From the NCBI GenBank assembly GCA_000310025.1, contig FN649745.1:293607-357606 (forward strand): 64,000 nucleotides of DNA, given 5' to 3'. Below the pieces are notes generated by a model. That model was not told where the DNA came from, did not search any database, and saw only the letters and a list, made by a program, of their open reading frames with translations. Within the stretch, counting starts at the first letter, position 1, and every line of letters starts with the position of its first letter. Positions 13,201-24,500 of the stretch are shown here, piece after piece. This stretch comes from Ectocarpus siliculosus. Taxonomy: Eukaryota > Sar > Phaeophyceae > Ectocarpales > Ectocarpaceae. Position numbers and translations under genes: made by a program.

Positions 13201-14952
13201 GTAAAGCACTGCGTGCACTCTCAGGTAAACGTCCGCGATTTTGATTCAACGAAGGCGTGGAGGTCAGGATAGGGTATATTCATGAAGCACAGATATGCAT
13301 ACATCAAGAGCATAGATCTGTGTGAGATGTGCGATACTGACTAGATCACTAGATACTGCTCTTCCAAGGGTCGTTACTCTTCTGATTCTCAACAGCTGCG
13401 AACGGTTGATGGGTCTTAGGAGGGTGGGAAAATGAGTCCACGAAGGCTCGCCCCAACTGTCCACACCACCCTACCAGCTCGATTGGGTTCGCTCGGTCCA
13501 GGTTGGCATTCCTCGCCACATTCCACCAAAGGAAATAGCCAGCCTCCCATGGCAGGTCAAATAGCCACTACACTCTGCGGACCCCCTGCTCACCCAGAGT
13601 TGAGGGCATGGTGCTGTATGTGTAGCAGAGCGGGATCTGGGTACAGTGCGGGTCCCCGAATTAGTCGGTGGCGGGGCAGCTGATAATGACCGCCTTATAT
13701 GGGACAGCCGCCTTGTTCACTGTGTAGAGTAACTTGAATAGTTCTGTATATGTCAGCCACTTTCGCCCGCCTCATATAAGGCGACGGCCGTATTTGGGAA
13801 CCCCCACTGCTGTAGGCACTTCGCAAGAAAGGGTCCAGCCGGCAAGCAACAAAATAAAATCGCCTTGTCCATCCCACCTGTCCGCCCAGCTCCTCTAGGA
13901 GCTCGGTCAGGCGATCTAGCTCTTCCCCCAGCTTCCCAACATTCCTCAGAGCCACCTCCAGCCGGCGGTCTTTGAGAAGCTTAAGGCCCGCCTGTTTCAC
14001 ATGATTTTAAAACGAAACAAGAAACAAAATGGAAAGGCGGCAGGACTTGAGAAATCAGAACAGATAATTCGGAACGATTGGCAGCGAAAAGTGCGCTTGG
14101 TGGGTCGTATTCGATGCTTGTTCGGCAGGCTGGCCTATCTTCTCTTCCGGGGCTACCAACCTCCCGCAACACCACTGAGAAAAATAAAACGGAGAGGAAA
14201 AAGCAGGAACGCGCGTGTAGTATCCGCTGCTCTCAGGCAGACCAATGAAAACACGTCAGTCTCCGTGCGGCTCGGTTACCTCCTGCATGGATTCTTCGCA
14301 GAGCAAGCGGTGGTACTCTGTCTCCGCGTTCTCGCGCCTCGTCTCGCTTTTCTTAACCCCCTGCCCTTTCTTGGCCACGACCAACCACTCCAGCTCCTCT
14401 TCGTCCTGCCCGACAAAATTTCAACGAGAGAAGAGGTCGGGGGAAAGGGGGCGGGGATACAACTTGCGGATAAGAGCGTCAAGGGGAGGGAGAACGAGAA
14501 GAAAGACGACAAAACGAAACAAAATTTCTCAGCCGGCAACCTGCCGAAGAGAGTAACGAGGTACAGAGGGGGGATACAGACAAGGCAAAGCGTCAACCTT
14601 TTCGTGTAGTAGAAGCACTGTTCCGAGGACGGGGGAAACTACAAGACGCCGCTTATTCCAAGAAGGAAAAAAGAGTTTGCCAGCAACCGGGACAAATACG
14701 TGGTGGGAAAGTGCAATACGCTACAAATATTAGACGGTGCCAGCAGCGGGACGATTAACGATTGCACACGACACAAAACACGGAACGCGAAGACACATGT
14801 ACATGTATGATATTCGTAGCGCAGCTCTACCCCACTTCGAGCGCGTGCCTGCTATAATACCTCTTGTTGTAACCCGCGGTGCAAAAACAAAAAACATGAA
14901 CCCGTGTAGTTAGATTAGAGTATACCTCTCTGACTCCCTCGCTCTCTCTCTA

Positions 14953-15024
<72 letters not shown>

Positions 15025-15181
15025 TTTCTTATCACGTTCCTATCTCTCTCCCTCTCCCTCTATCTATCCCTTTCGCTCATCACCTTTCCGCTGATCTCCT
15101 TCAGGATCTTGAGATAGTTCTGCGTCGTGGCCCACGTCCCAATAGAAGGCCGGCCATCTTCCCCCTTGCCACCGTCGCCGT

Positions 15182-15212
<31 letters not shown>

Positions 15213-18200
15213 GGCTCCTCCACTGCGACCTCCCCACCCACCGCCGCTGCCGCCGCCACCGCCTTTTCCACCCCTTCGCATAGCCCGGTGCAGCGCCTCC
15301 TTTTTGCTCGGGAGGGAGGTGACCTTCTTCTTCGGCTGGAACTTGGACACCGTTCTCAGGTTGCGCTCCCAAGCCATGTGGCCGGAGGCAGAAACCCTGG
15401 GGGGATCGAAACGTTTCGCATGGTGCGCGTGGCGCGCAGTCAGTGGTGGTGCTGCTGCACGAGAAACTTGGCTTGCTAACAGAGATTTGCATCGTTTTAG
15501 AGAGAGGCAGAGGTAACGATGCAGGCGGGCAGCAGTGAGATGAGGGCGGGGTGTGGGCTACCCCCAGCACAGAAACATGGCAATCGCAACATGTTGTACA
15601 CACATGTGGGGAACAAAATGGTTCCGGCAGGAGCATTTCGAGAGGGGCGAGGAGTATTCGGAACTAGCTTCGTTTTAGTTTGTTTGGTCTCGTCGTCAGT
15701 CTCGAACGAGGAGGTCTCGACACTCGGCATACAAAGAAGTCGGATGAACGTCAGAATCAGTCAGAACCTGGTCATAACAAGGAAGTACCAAGGTTGCTTT
15801 TGCTTGTTTCCCCCCCGGCATGAGTCGGAGCTGAAACCTACGGACTGCATAAAACACAATCATAGGGTCTACAAACTTCGGTGTAGACAAAATAAAATGT
15901 GCGTCAACTTGTTGCACCTAGGAGGCCCACGCTTGCTGGGGCTCGGGCTCCCTTCTCCCGAAGCGGCACCACTTCCGCCGCCGCTTCCTCCTGCCGCCGC
16001 CGTCGCCGTTCCCTTCGGCCTCGACTTCCCAGGAGTCGCCGTTGCTCCCGCCGCCGCCGCCGACGTCGCCGTCGCCGTGTTCGTTCTCAGCGGAAGCCTC
16101 GCCTTGGGCGCACCCGCGGCCTTGAATGGCGGCTGCCTGCGCTCGCTGGGCTTCGCCCCCCAGGGGGACTGGTGCTGCACTGGCTGCTGCTGCGGCTTGC
16201 GTGGCGTCGTCGTGAGAGGCTTGCGTGGCGTTGCGGCGGGCTTCTGCTTTGCGGGCGTTGCGGCCGTCGTAGTCTTCTGTTTGTGGGGCGTCGTCGTCGT
16301 TGTTGAGCAGCCGGTAGCAGTGGTAACGGGCTTGCTGCGGCTCTTGTGGGCGGCGGACCTGGCGCTTGCGGCTGTCGTCGTCGTCGTGCCTGTTATTTTC
16401 ACATCCGCAGGAGAGGACAGGGACGGGCGGCCGAGCAAACGAGGAATCGAATCAGGGCGTGTGTTGAGGTAGCGATGATGTCCTAAATAGGGTGAGGGGC
16501 GTCCATGCGTTTACAAGTCAATAGGTTACACGTGGGACGTCCGGTTCTGTTCGGGACACGAGGTGAAAACCATACTGTTCTCGAGAACGTTGAGCTGTTT
16601 ATATATATATATATACTGCGAGTAACCTCCTCCATGTGCCGCACAGCTGCCAGACACGTCTCTCTGACTTCGTCCGAAACGTTGGCATGCATAGCAGCAC
16701 CCAGTAAGGCCAAGACATTACTCATACGCTACTATCAAGGTATGTACTCGCAGCCGCACGGAGCAAGTATGCGCCGGTACACTGACCGTGGCCAGCAAGA
16801 GAGAGCGATCGATGCTACAAGCTACGGGTGTCCAGCCAGCTGGCTCGACCCCGCCGGACACTGGCCCCAACACAGCACCGGGCGTGACGAAAAGGCGTTG
16901 GCAACGCGCTCTCTCTCACCGGGCTTGGGGTACAACTCTCTCGTCTTCGTCACCGGCCTCTTCTTCTGCAGGCCCTTATCCCCCGCCGGTCTGTCCACGG
17001 CCGCCCTCCGCCTTTCGTCCCCCTTGACCGCCGCCGCCGCGCTCCTCGAACTCGAGCTGCCCGTCCCCGGTCTGCCGCTCCCGACTTCGCGCTGGCCAGC
17101 AGCGGACCGGGAGCTCTCCTTGTCTCTGTCGCTGCCACGCGGCTGCTTCGAGCGCTGCTCGTGGGCGGCGACAGGGTCCCCGCGGCTGGCAGGCCGCACG
17201 CCACCGCCGCCGCGGACCAAGTCGGCGCTCTCACTGTCCGTGCCACCACCAACAACGCTGCCGCGGCCAGTGGCGGCCTCCTCGGCGGCGGCACCAGCTG
17301 TTCGGTCGTCCCCGTTCGAGGAAACATCGCCGCCGCCGCCTTCGCTGCTGCCGGAGTTTCGATCGGTGTCGGGCGGGAGCCGAGAAGCCCGCCGGAACAG
17401 AACCGAGCGCTTCCCGGGGCCGGGGCTAGCGAGCGGAGAATCGGTAGCCTCGCTACTGCCGCCGCCGCCGCCCACGCCGCCGCCTTCGGGAACGGTGCTC
17501 GCGCACGACGAAGTGGCAGTGGCGGAGGATTGCTTGCGCCCTCGGCCAACGCTGCCGCCGCCGCAGCAGCTGCTGCTGCTGTCGAGGATGCTACCGTTGT
17601 CCGAGTCCCCACCCGCGCCTCTCTCTCCGTCCCGCTCCGTCTCAGTCGAACCCCTCGAGGACAGCGTGCTCATGGCCGGCGTCAAAGATCCCGCCCCCGC
17701 CACAGACAACACGGGGCCGGGCGGTGTCCACGGGGGCGCCGGCGAATCACCACCAGACCCCTCACCCCCGCCGCCACGCTTACCGGCATCCCCTATCCGC
17801 GAGACACGATCTAACTGAGGGGGGCTCGAGGGGGACAAGCTCCCCTGCTGCGCGGGAGGCTTCGGCGCTGGCGGTGACGGGCTATCGCTGCTGTTGCCGA
17901 TGGTGCCTACGCCGCGGCCAGCGGGAGAAGTGTTCGACGTGGCGACACTGCCGTTGGAGAGTCTTCGGTTGTTTTCGTCGTTGACCACTTCTTCTTCATC
18001 ATCTTCGTCGTCGCCCTGTGTGTGTGTGTGGTTACGTGTGTCATACGGCGCGGAGCGGCATCATACAATTCATGATCATGGTCCAGCGGAAGTAGATTTA
18101 ACGTTCATGCTCACGCCGGCGTCACGTTGCACCGATTTCGATCAGCGGTTGCAAAATATGGTGTGTGTGTGTTGGCAGTCACCTTTGGGGTTTTCGAGCC

Positions 18201-18859
18201 ACAAGGGACGAAAACAATCAAGTCTGCTTTGCTTCCCCTGCTGTAATTGGTCGCACAGTATAGGTTGTACATTCTTGCAAAAGCAACAATGTGCATCGCG
18301 AAAGTAGACGAATGGCAAGGTTCAACAGCAAAGAGAGATCGTCGGACTCATATCAAAACACCTCCGAGTGGTGGGCGGCGGTCAGGCCATCATCATTTCA
18401 TGTATACTCACAAGCCGCGAACGCACGGCACAATGATATGCCAATACCCTTACATGGACGGCGGTAGCGAGCAACTTGACAAAACCACACGATCGCAGCA
18501 GCCAGTACACACAGTCAGCATACAGCACATACCGTCGCATTACACACCTCCCTAACTACCACGGCGGCGAGGAAGACCTTCTCCATGGACCAAAACACCT
18601 CCGGGTTGAACGTCTTCTGAGTCAGCAGGACGTTCTTGTGCCGCGCGTCGGTCGACGACTTCTGCCGCTTGGGTTGCGGGCAGAACGGCGTGCCGTCTAG
18701 TACACCACCGCCCTCGCCGCCGGTGGTCTCGACGGGGGCATAGCTTAGACTCGTCACGCGCACCGGGGGGTCGGAGGGGGATTTTTGCAGCGCCCTCTCC
18801 ACGCACGACACGAGCTGTTGCAGGTCCTTCTTGTCGTAGTTTATGAGCACTCTAGTGGT
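6027..18859 (-). CDS. Large coiled-coil protein with poly-proline/WH2-like C-terminal tail (5' end missing)
   Basis: Sixteen exons join in matching phase on the minus strand: 18859-18548, 18015-16920, 16389-15918, 15396-15084, 14405-14280, 13991-13878, 12825-12357, 12136-12019, 11754-11678, 10570-10395, 10015-9914, 9312-9187, 8990-8793, 8266-8127, 7691-6991 and 6655-6027 (TAG). Together they encode about 1,722 residues without a visible start. Order: a short folded-looking segment; a Ser/Gly-rich disordered stretch; a Thr/Lys/Ala-rich basic stretch; a Gly tract; charged helices; an Ala/Glu coiled coil; a well-ordered block (12136-8127) containing LTVAELEQHALDAG, YPRELTLRIKENRLLHW and THPDDIARSNF; another coiled coil; and a tail with eight consecutive prolines, then GGLLSQIRARG (6328-6360) and GGLLAQIRAAG (6270-6304). 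The last two resemble actin-binding WH2 motifs. I do not recognise the family of the ordered block. A role in actin or cytoskeleton organisation is inference. The splice phases make the gene model itself strong. Confidence 0.8.
7701..7756. repeat. (GA)n microsatellite
   Basis: Nearly pure GA dinucleotides interrupted once by AAAGA. On the coding (minus) strand it forms a long pyrimidine (TC) tract, ending about 10 bases before the acceptor of the exon that begins at 7691. It therefore probably serves as part of the polypyrimidine tract of that intron. Confidence 0.9.
10190..10382. repeat. Trinucleotide repeat tract (CAG/CCA/ACA)
   Basis: About 190 bp of interrupted triplets: AGC/CAG repeats, then CAC/CCA repeats, then ACA repeats. 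It lies in the intron of the coiled-coil gene immediately downstream (gene sense) of the exon 10570-10395. The long plus-strand ORF across it is an artefact of the repeat. Confidence 0.9.
10684..10772. repeat. Dispersed repeat with telomere-like GGGTTA motif, copy 1
   Basis: It contains GCGTTAGGGTTAGGG followed by a segment reading TACGGTCTGCGTACCCC. The whole stretch is the diverged reverse complement of 24941-25027. The telomere-like part (TTAGGG units) is therefore carried inside a longer shared repeat and is not a pure telomeric array. Intronic in the coiled-coil gene. Confidence 0.75.
14941..15065. repeat. (TC)n microsatellite with short (CA)n
   Basis: CT/TC dinucleotides run from about 14941 to 15012, then ACACAC, then more CTCTCCC. 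The tract lies just downstream (gene sense) of the exon 15396-15084 of the minus-strand coiled-coil gene. Confidence 0.9.
16627..16725 (-). other. Possible extra exon inside the coiled-coil gene
   Basis: A minus-strand stretch reads as a clean helical peptide (begins MSNVLALLGAAMH, ends RHMEE) and ends at a good donor, GAG|GTTACT. It lies between two exons that already join in phase 1, and its own best frame does not fit between them. It may be an alternative exon, an exon of an overlapping transcript, or chance. Low confidence. Confidence 0.2.
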
Positions 18860-21529
18860 CTGTCTTTTTGGCTTCGCATGCGTGCACAGCAGCAGGTGGC
18901 GGGGGTTGGGGCGGTGGTCCAACAACAGGTTCAACACACGGTGCATAAAGCGACGGCGGCGAACAAAACACATACTTATCGTTCTGTTCGGGAAGATAAC
19001 GTGAGGCCATCTCTCCAAGGGCAACGAAGAGAACTCATACTCCAACAACCGCTATTTCTAAGGAACCGCCATACAAATTTGCGGAACGTGCGAAATCGAA
19101 TTATGGGAGGAAATCGATTTTGAAGAATAGACACGAGTGTTCGCGGAGAAAAGATGGGAAATCAATCATAGGTGAAAAAAAAACATGGGGGACGCCGGCT
19201 CTACATGCTGTCAGCTGCGTTATAGTAAGTAGTTCTTTGCTGCATGGACTGCAACATGCTTCTTTCTTCATTTTCTGCTGGCACCACAGGTGGGAGAAGG
19301 GACGACACGGTCTATGGACACGTAAACGTGTTACGGGAAAAATGCTGGAGGGGAAAAGGCTCAACCAAAGACGGATCCTGTCGGCACCCGTAACTGTTTC
19401 TCGAGCCAAGTGCTTGGCACGGGCGAACCAAGCCAGCCTACAGACACGACGGGGACACGCAGAGAGAGGGAGCGCCTCAAACTGCGAAGAGCTCGTCGCT
19501 ATCGTCTGCTTTGCGCGAAACTGCGTTACACATATGTAGTGGATGTGGGTCGAAGATTACACAATAGACACGCACGCCCAGTGGTACAGGTGAGAACCTT
19601 GCCACCATTTGACGTTTTGGGCGTGAGTTTGAATCTCGGGCGGAGTCGCACGAACCGGGATATTTCCTCCCATTAAATAAGGACAACTGGATGTGGATAG
19701 CGACGCGCTCGTGTGCGCAACAACGTCGACTTTGGCGGTCGACGAGGAATATTCATAGAAACGGCTGAATCTCGCTTGCGATGGTTAGGGCCACTTAAGC
19801 ACCTAAGAAGAGTAAGGGCGGAAGAACAAAACAAAAAAACTCCTGTTGTATGGTGGCTTTCCTCTTGTGTGACCCCGGCTAGTGTGTCCGTCCAAAAACG
19901 TGATGGACAGAACGACGTCACGACGTCCAGAACAAACGGGATGACCAACACCCACGCTGCATAACCTGCAAGAAAAGAAACTGCGATCCATCTTTTTCTT
20001 TCTCGGGGCCACAGACAAATACATCCGGAGTTCTTCGTACACAGCAGAACCGGTCTATTTTGTGCTCCGCAAGCAATAACCTTGGGCTTCAAGTGGAGGA
20101 GAGGGTTGGAGAAAGTGGGCGTTTGCGAGCCCACATTTTATGAGAGCAGCAACTCCTTGTGTTGTTGTATCGAAGAGGCGTCAGTAAAGACGACGAAACG
20201 CTGCGGCCATGTAGACCGCGACGAGACGCACTCGAGTATCTGCTCCCGTTGCGCGAACATCCTTCGGCTGGGACACAGGACCAATATATCATGCCTTGAG
20301 GCTGCGGTATCTCCTCTTCACTATCGTAGGCGCTGGTCGCCCAAGCCGTGGCGCAACGAAATGGTGGCACACGCGGCTCGTGTGGGAGGCACTGCCGTCA
20401 ACGCGTTGACAGACAGACTCAAGAGGTTCCCCGTGCGACAAACCCCCACGTATGGGCAACACATGTCTACGAGCGCGGTTCTTTCTGGTGGGGTAAAACA
20501 CCCGAACTGCAGGTCTACCCCTACCTTGTACTACTCGACTGAATGGCGCTGCGGCAACGTCTGCTTTACCTGTAGGGTCTTATGGTACATCATGCATAAT
20601 AGTACGGCAACGTCCATATCTTGGGTATCGATGTACAGCAGTAGCTCCGCGCCTGGGGGGGGGGTCTCATGGCTTACGGCACATCATGGCACGCGCGACA
20701 TACGAAACACACACACATTATGCGCCATCAAGTCACAACCAACTACGGAACTGACAGGTCAGCAACACGGAGGATAAAAGCAGCCAAGAGGGATTCGGCT
20801 CGCAAACACCTGCCTCTCTCACACGCCTTGCCGCCTACCGCCCGCGCAATGGTGACTGCGCGATTTTAAAACGTTGCTGCAACCTTGTAGCTGCTGCTGT
20901 CGTTTCGTAAACGACAAATAATATATCCATGCAGCGTACTTTTTTGTGTAAATGTCTTCTGGAATCAACCGGGACCAACAAGTGAGGACAACACAAGATG
21001 GACGACAACTCAATGCATCAACGAGGTGTACCCTCACTCACTTTGCATCCCTTGTGCCTGATCTCCACGAAGGTTGCCTTGTTCAGGGTAACCTTCTTCG
21101 CCCTCCCCGGCATGATTTTTTGGGGGTCCTCCCAGCACACGCGACAACCCTCTCGCCCCCTTCTTGGCCCCCCTCTACACAAGCGTCTTCTCTGCTTTGC
21201 TCTTTCCGTATCCCGGTTCTCTCCTCTCTCTCTATTTGTGTCTCTCTCTCCAAGCTAGGTCGTCTTTCCTCTTGCCTCGTATGTGTCTGCTGTGTCGCCC
21301 ACCGCGGCGTCTGTCTGTGTAATCGGATTCTTGCGACCGTTTACTTTTTCTCTCCCGCAGGGTCCTGCTTTTGTCGCATCTACGGGGCCGCTTCGCGCGG
21401 GCAACGCCTCGCGTTGCCGCTCCACGAAACGACATCAGGAAGGCGAGGGCAGAGGTGGCTGGTACGCAGAAGTGCACGCTTAGAATTTAGAACGGCGGCG
21501 GACATCCGTTGACTCGCAACGCAAGCAAG
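18860..21529. other. Divergent intergenic region between coiled-coil gene and exchanger gene
   Basis: This 2.7 kb separates the most upstream exon found for the minus-strand coiled-coil gene from the start of the plus-strand exchanger. It should hold the missing first exon or exons of the former and both promoters. I could not identify a start exon with confidence. A pyrimidine-rich stretch at 21210-21360 ends in CTCCCGCAG at 21352-21360, which could be the acceptor of a 5' UTR exon of the exchanger gene. No known RNA gene was recognised. Confidence 0.5.
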
Positions 21530-24500
21530 ATGGAGGAGGCAGGCAACGGACAGCCGGCTACCATCGCACAGGACGAAGCTGCCAGGCCATCTCTGGGCGC
21601 AGTGTTCGCAGCCAGCAAGTTCATCGCGAAAGCCAGCAGGAATCGCAGGTGCGAAGAAAAAAAAGCGCGCGAGATGACGTTGTTTGTTGAGCTCGCCCGC
21701 AGCGCATTCGCGCGCGCAACCATCGCTGCGTGTTGACCGAACCGATCCGGGCGTAGGGGCGGCGGCTGCCCCGCCCACAGAGGAGGCACGAGACTACCCG
21801 CGCACTGCACCTGCTCACCCCGAAGGCCTCGCTTCGCCCTCGGGAAGCTATTGCCATGGAGGACTGCGGTAGCCCTTCCCAGGCAACAATACCGCTAATA
21901 GTACCATACTTCGCGAAGTGAGTGTTCCTCATACTTCTGCTACGAGGATCGAGTGTTGCCTGTCCGTGCTGGCTCTCCGACTGCACCAGTTCGTCCATGC
22001 GCCTCATGAGTAGGATGGACACCTACCTACCTTCTGCTGCTGCGTTGGTTTCAGCAAGGCCGTTGCACTAGCACTTGTTGCGTGATGTTCATCCCCGACG
22101 ATGCCCAGCAATGTAGCGGTTACAAGGACTTCGAGCGTCGCTTCCAAATAATATTCTCGGGTACCATGGTTGTGAGTTTTTCTCTCGCTTCCGCTCCTGA
22201 CCTATTTAGTGGATAGCGCTAGTTCGTGTGTACACAGAGGGAAGAGAGTGCTGAACTCTTCTCGCATTAAAATCGAAGGCAACGTACCGCAGGAGGGGAG
22301 GGTAGAGAGGGGCTCGTCTGTGTGACCACGGGTTGGAGTCAACGGCACTAAATAGTGCTGTGAGCGCTGATTTGAAGTGAAGACAAAAAAAAAAAATGGT
22401 TGCCGTTTTGGGACCCTTTCATTTCACTCCCACCCACTTATCTGCCATCTTCCGGTGTTGGGAGGGCGTGGTTCTACGCCGACTCCAGCTTCGACTCCCT
22501 ACATGCTGATCTACTACATAGTAGTGCGGGTGATTGCCGTTGTCCATGTATGTTTTATTGGTTTAGAGTCGAACTGCTCGTAATAATGGCGCATTTTTCG
22601 GGCTCTTTATTATGGCGTGAGCGTGCCGGGCCCTCTCCGCCGCGAGGTACGTACCCTACACACACCATACGTATCATAGACCTACAGCAGTACTTCTTGG
22701 CTTCTTCTCTTCTTGGCTTCTGCCTACGAGGCGCTACGGCAAACGTCAGTAGGCAGCGGCATCGCGGCAGATTAGGCGACGCGCACGGAGAAGTGGCATC
22801 GCAAGGGCGGTCTTTATTACGTTCGGACAAACCTGTTGCCCTGGGTGCTACATTTTCGAAGCGTTGTTCGTCTTCAACTGAGTAACAGGCCGAAAGGAAT
22901 GTTCCATTCGTTACAGGGTGTAGACTAGAATAGGCCGCGATTTCCGGGAGATGAGTTGCAGTCTTCGGAACGGGTCTCATGCAAAAGAGAGTTTGAGCAG
23001 CGGCAACCTGTCTCACGCGATTTTGGAAAGTGTGCCGAAGAAGGACCTACAGTCGGTGTATTGCACTTTGCACTGCTCCAACATCCAACAGATTCGAAAA
23101 AGAGAAAATTTTCCAGCAGTGGGTGCTGTGAGGTCGATGTCTTGATTTGACTTCGTTCGGATCGTAGAGCGCCCAGCACTCTCACGCAAAAACATTTTTC
23201 AATACCAGTGGGATGGAGGTGTTGCACGCGATTAAGAATCTGTGGGCTGTCGCACTGAGCAGCTGTGGGGACTTGTCTCCACTAGCACGTCATGTCGTCT
23301 ACCTCCACACACCTTCTCTCACGAGACCAATGCAATAATTTCATCGGACTGACTCAAGCCGTCACACGTCCTTTTGGCGGGTGCTTATCAACATTCTTCG
23401 CGTTGCACAAGAACCCCGATCTAAAGTAGAAGTGTTTTTTTCCAGTAGATGATACCACCGAGCAGTGATAGGCGCGGTTGCACGGATGAGATCTATCCCT
23501 TTGGCCGTGTTGTCGTTAGCTGCAGCCGCCGGCCAAAACGGTCCCAAACCCGAGTCCAAAATCACCCATCTTCCGCTCCTGCGCTCGCCATCAAAGACCC
23601 AATATCTGGCGGGTTTACAGCATACCTACATACCAAGCTCACACCACTACCTTGGTAAGTAGCTGCCTTAGACGACCCTTGGTTCGGAAGACGGGGGCTC
23701 CGTGCCGGCGAGTACCTATAGCAGAAGATTGCAGAGACAGAGGCGTTCAAATCTGAGTTTTGTGAGGAGCGGAAGAAGAAATAGTAGTTGGCCAATCAGA
23801 GAGCAGCAGCATGGAGTCAGCGTGAAATTCTGAAATCTGACGAGCGTAGACGTGGGTGCATTTGCTGGTCTGTAAATTTTATGTTTGAATTGGATCCAGA
23901 AGTGCTGAGGACAGATAGCCTTCGGTACATGTACTGCTGTATCACAGCCCGAGGAGGAGATCTGTAGGGTGCGTGCCGAAGACGCAAGTCGCTGCTCCAT
24001 GATGCCCTCCACTGAGTTTAGTTCGAAAGATCGGGACTTCTCTGGGCCAGAAGACCGTGTTCGATATTTCTCGGATTTAGACTTGTAGATACCGCCCTTT
24101 CACCTCCGATACAAGTCTTTGGCCGAGAGTAACGAAACTTCGTCTTCTCTACGTCGGTTGCCCAGCAGTTACACCATCCTCTTGCATCACTGGGATGTCG
24201 TGGAGGGGGTGTGAGAGAGCAAGTGGCGATTGTTTCCCCCAGAGTGCGATGTCGATTTCCACCGGTTGTTGCCCCGGTAATCTATTTGGTAGCCTTGTGA
24301 CCCTACCAACCGGTTGTGGGTTCAAATCTCGCTCGTGAGTGAACGGTTTGCAATTCTGTAGCGGAAAGCGATTTGTTGTTCGGGAGTGTACCGTAAGAGG
24401 CGGGAGAGATGGCACCGAGCGCAAATGTTTTTTTTAAAAGCTTTGTTCTGTCTTTTTCGCAACCCGGTGCAATCTCTCCGACAGGTACTGGTGCCATCTC

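Noticed and set aside
16505-17818. Plus-strand ORF of 437 codons
   Set aside because: Antisense to the large minus-strand exon 16920-18015, which has matching splice phases on both sides.
19560-19680. tRNA gene suggested by GAGTTTGAATCTCGG
   Set aside because: The B-box-like word is isolated. The A-box region is poor and no cloverleaf stems pair.
22377-23230. Coding ORFs on both strands within intron 1 of the exchanger
   Set aside because: No domain or splice-consistent borders. The exons on both sides already join in phase, and the composition is intron-like.
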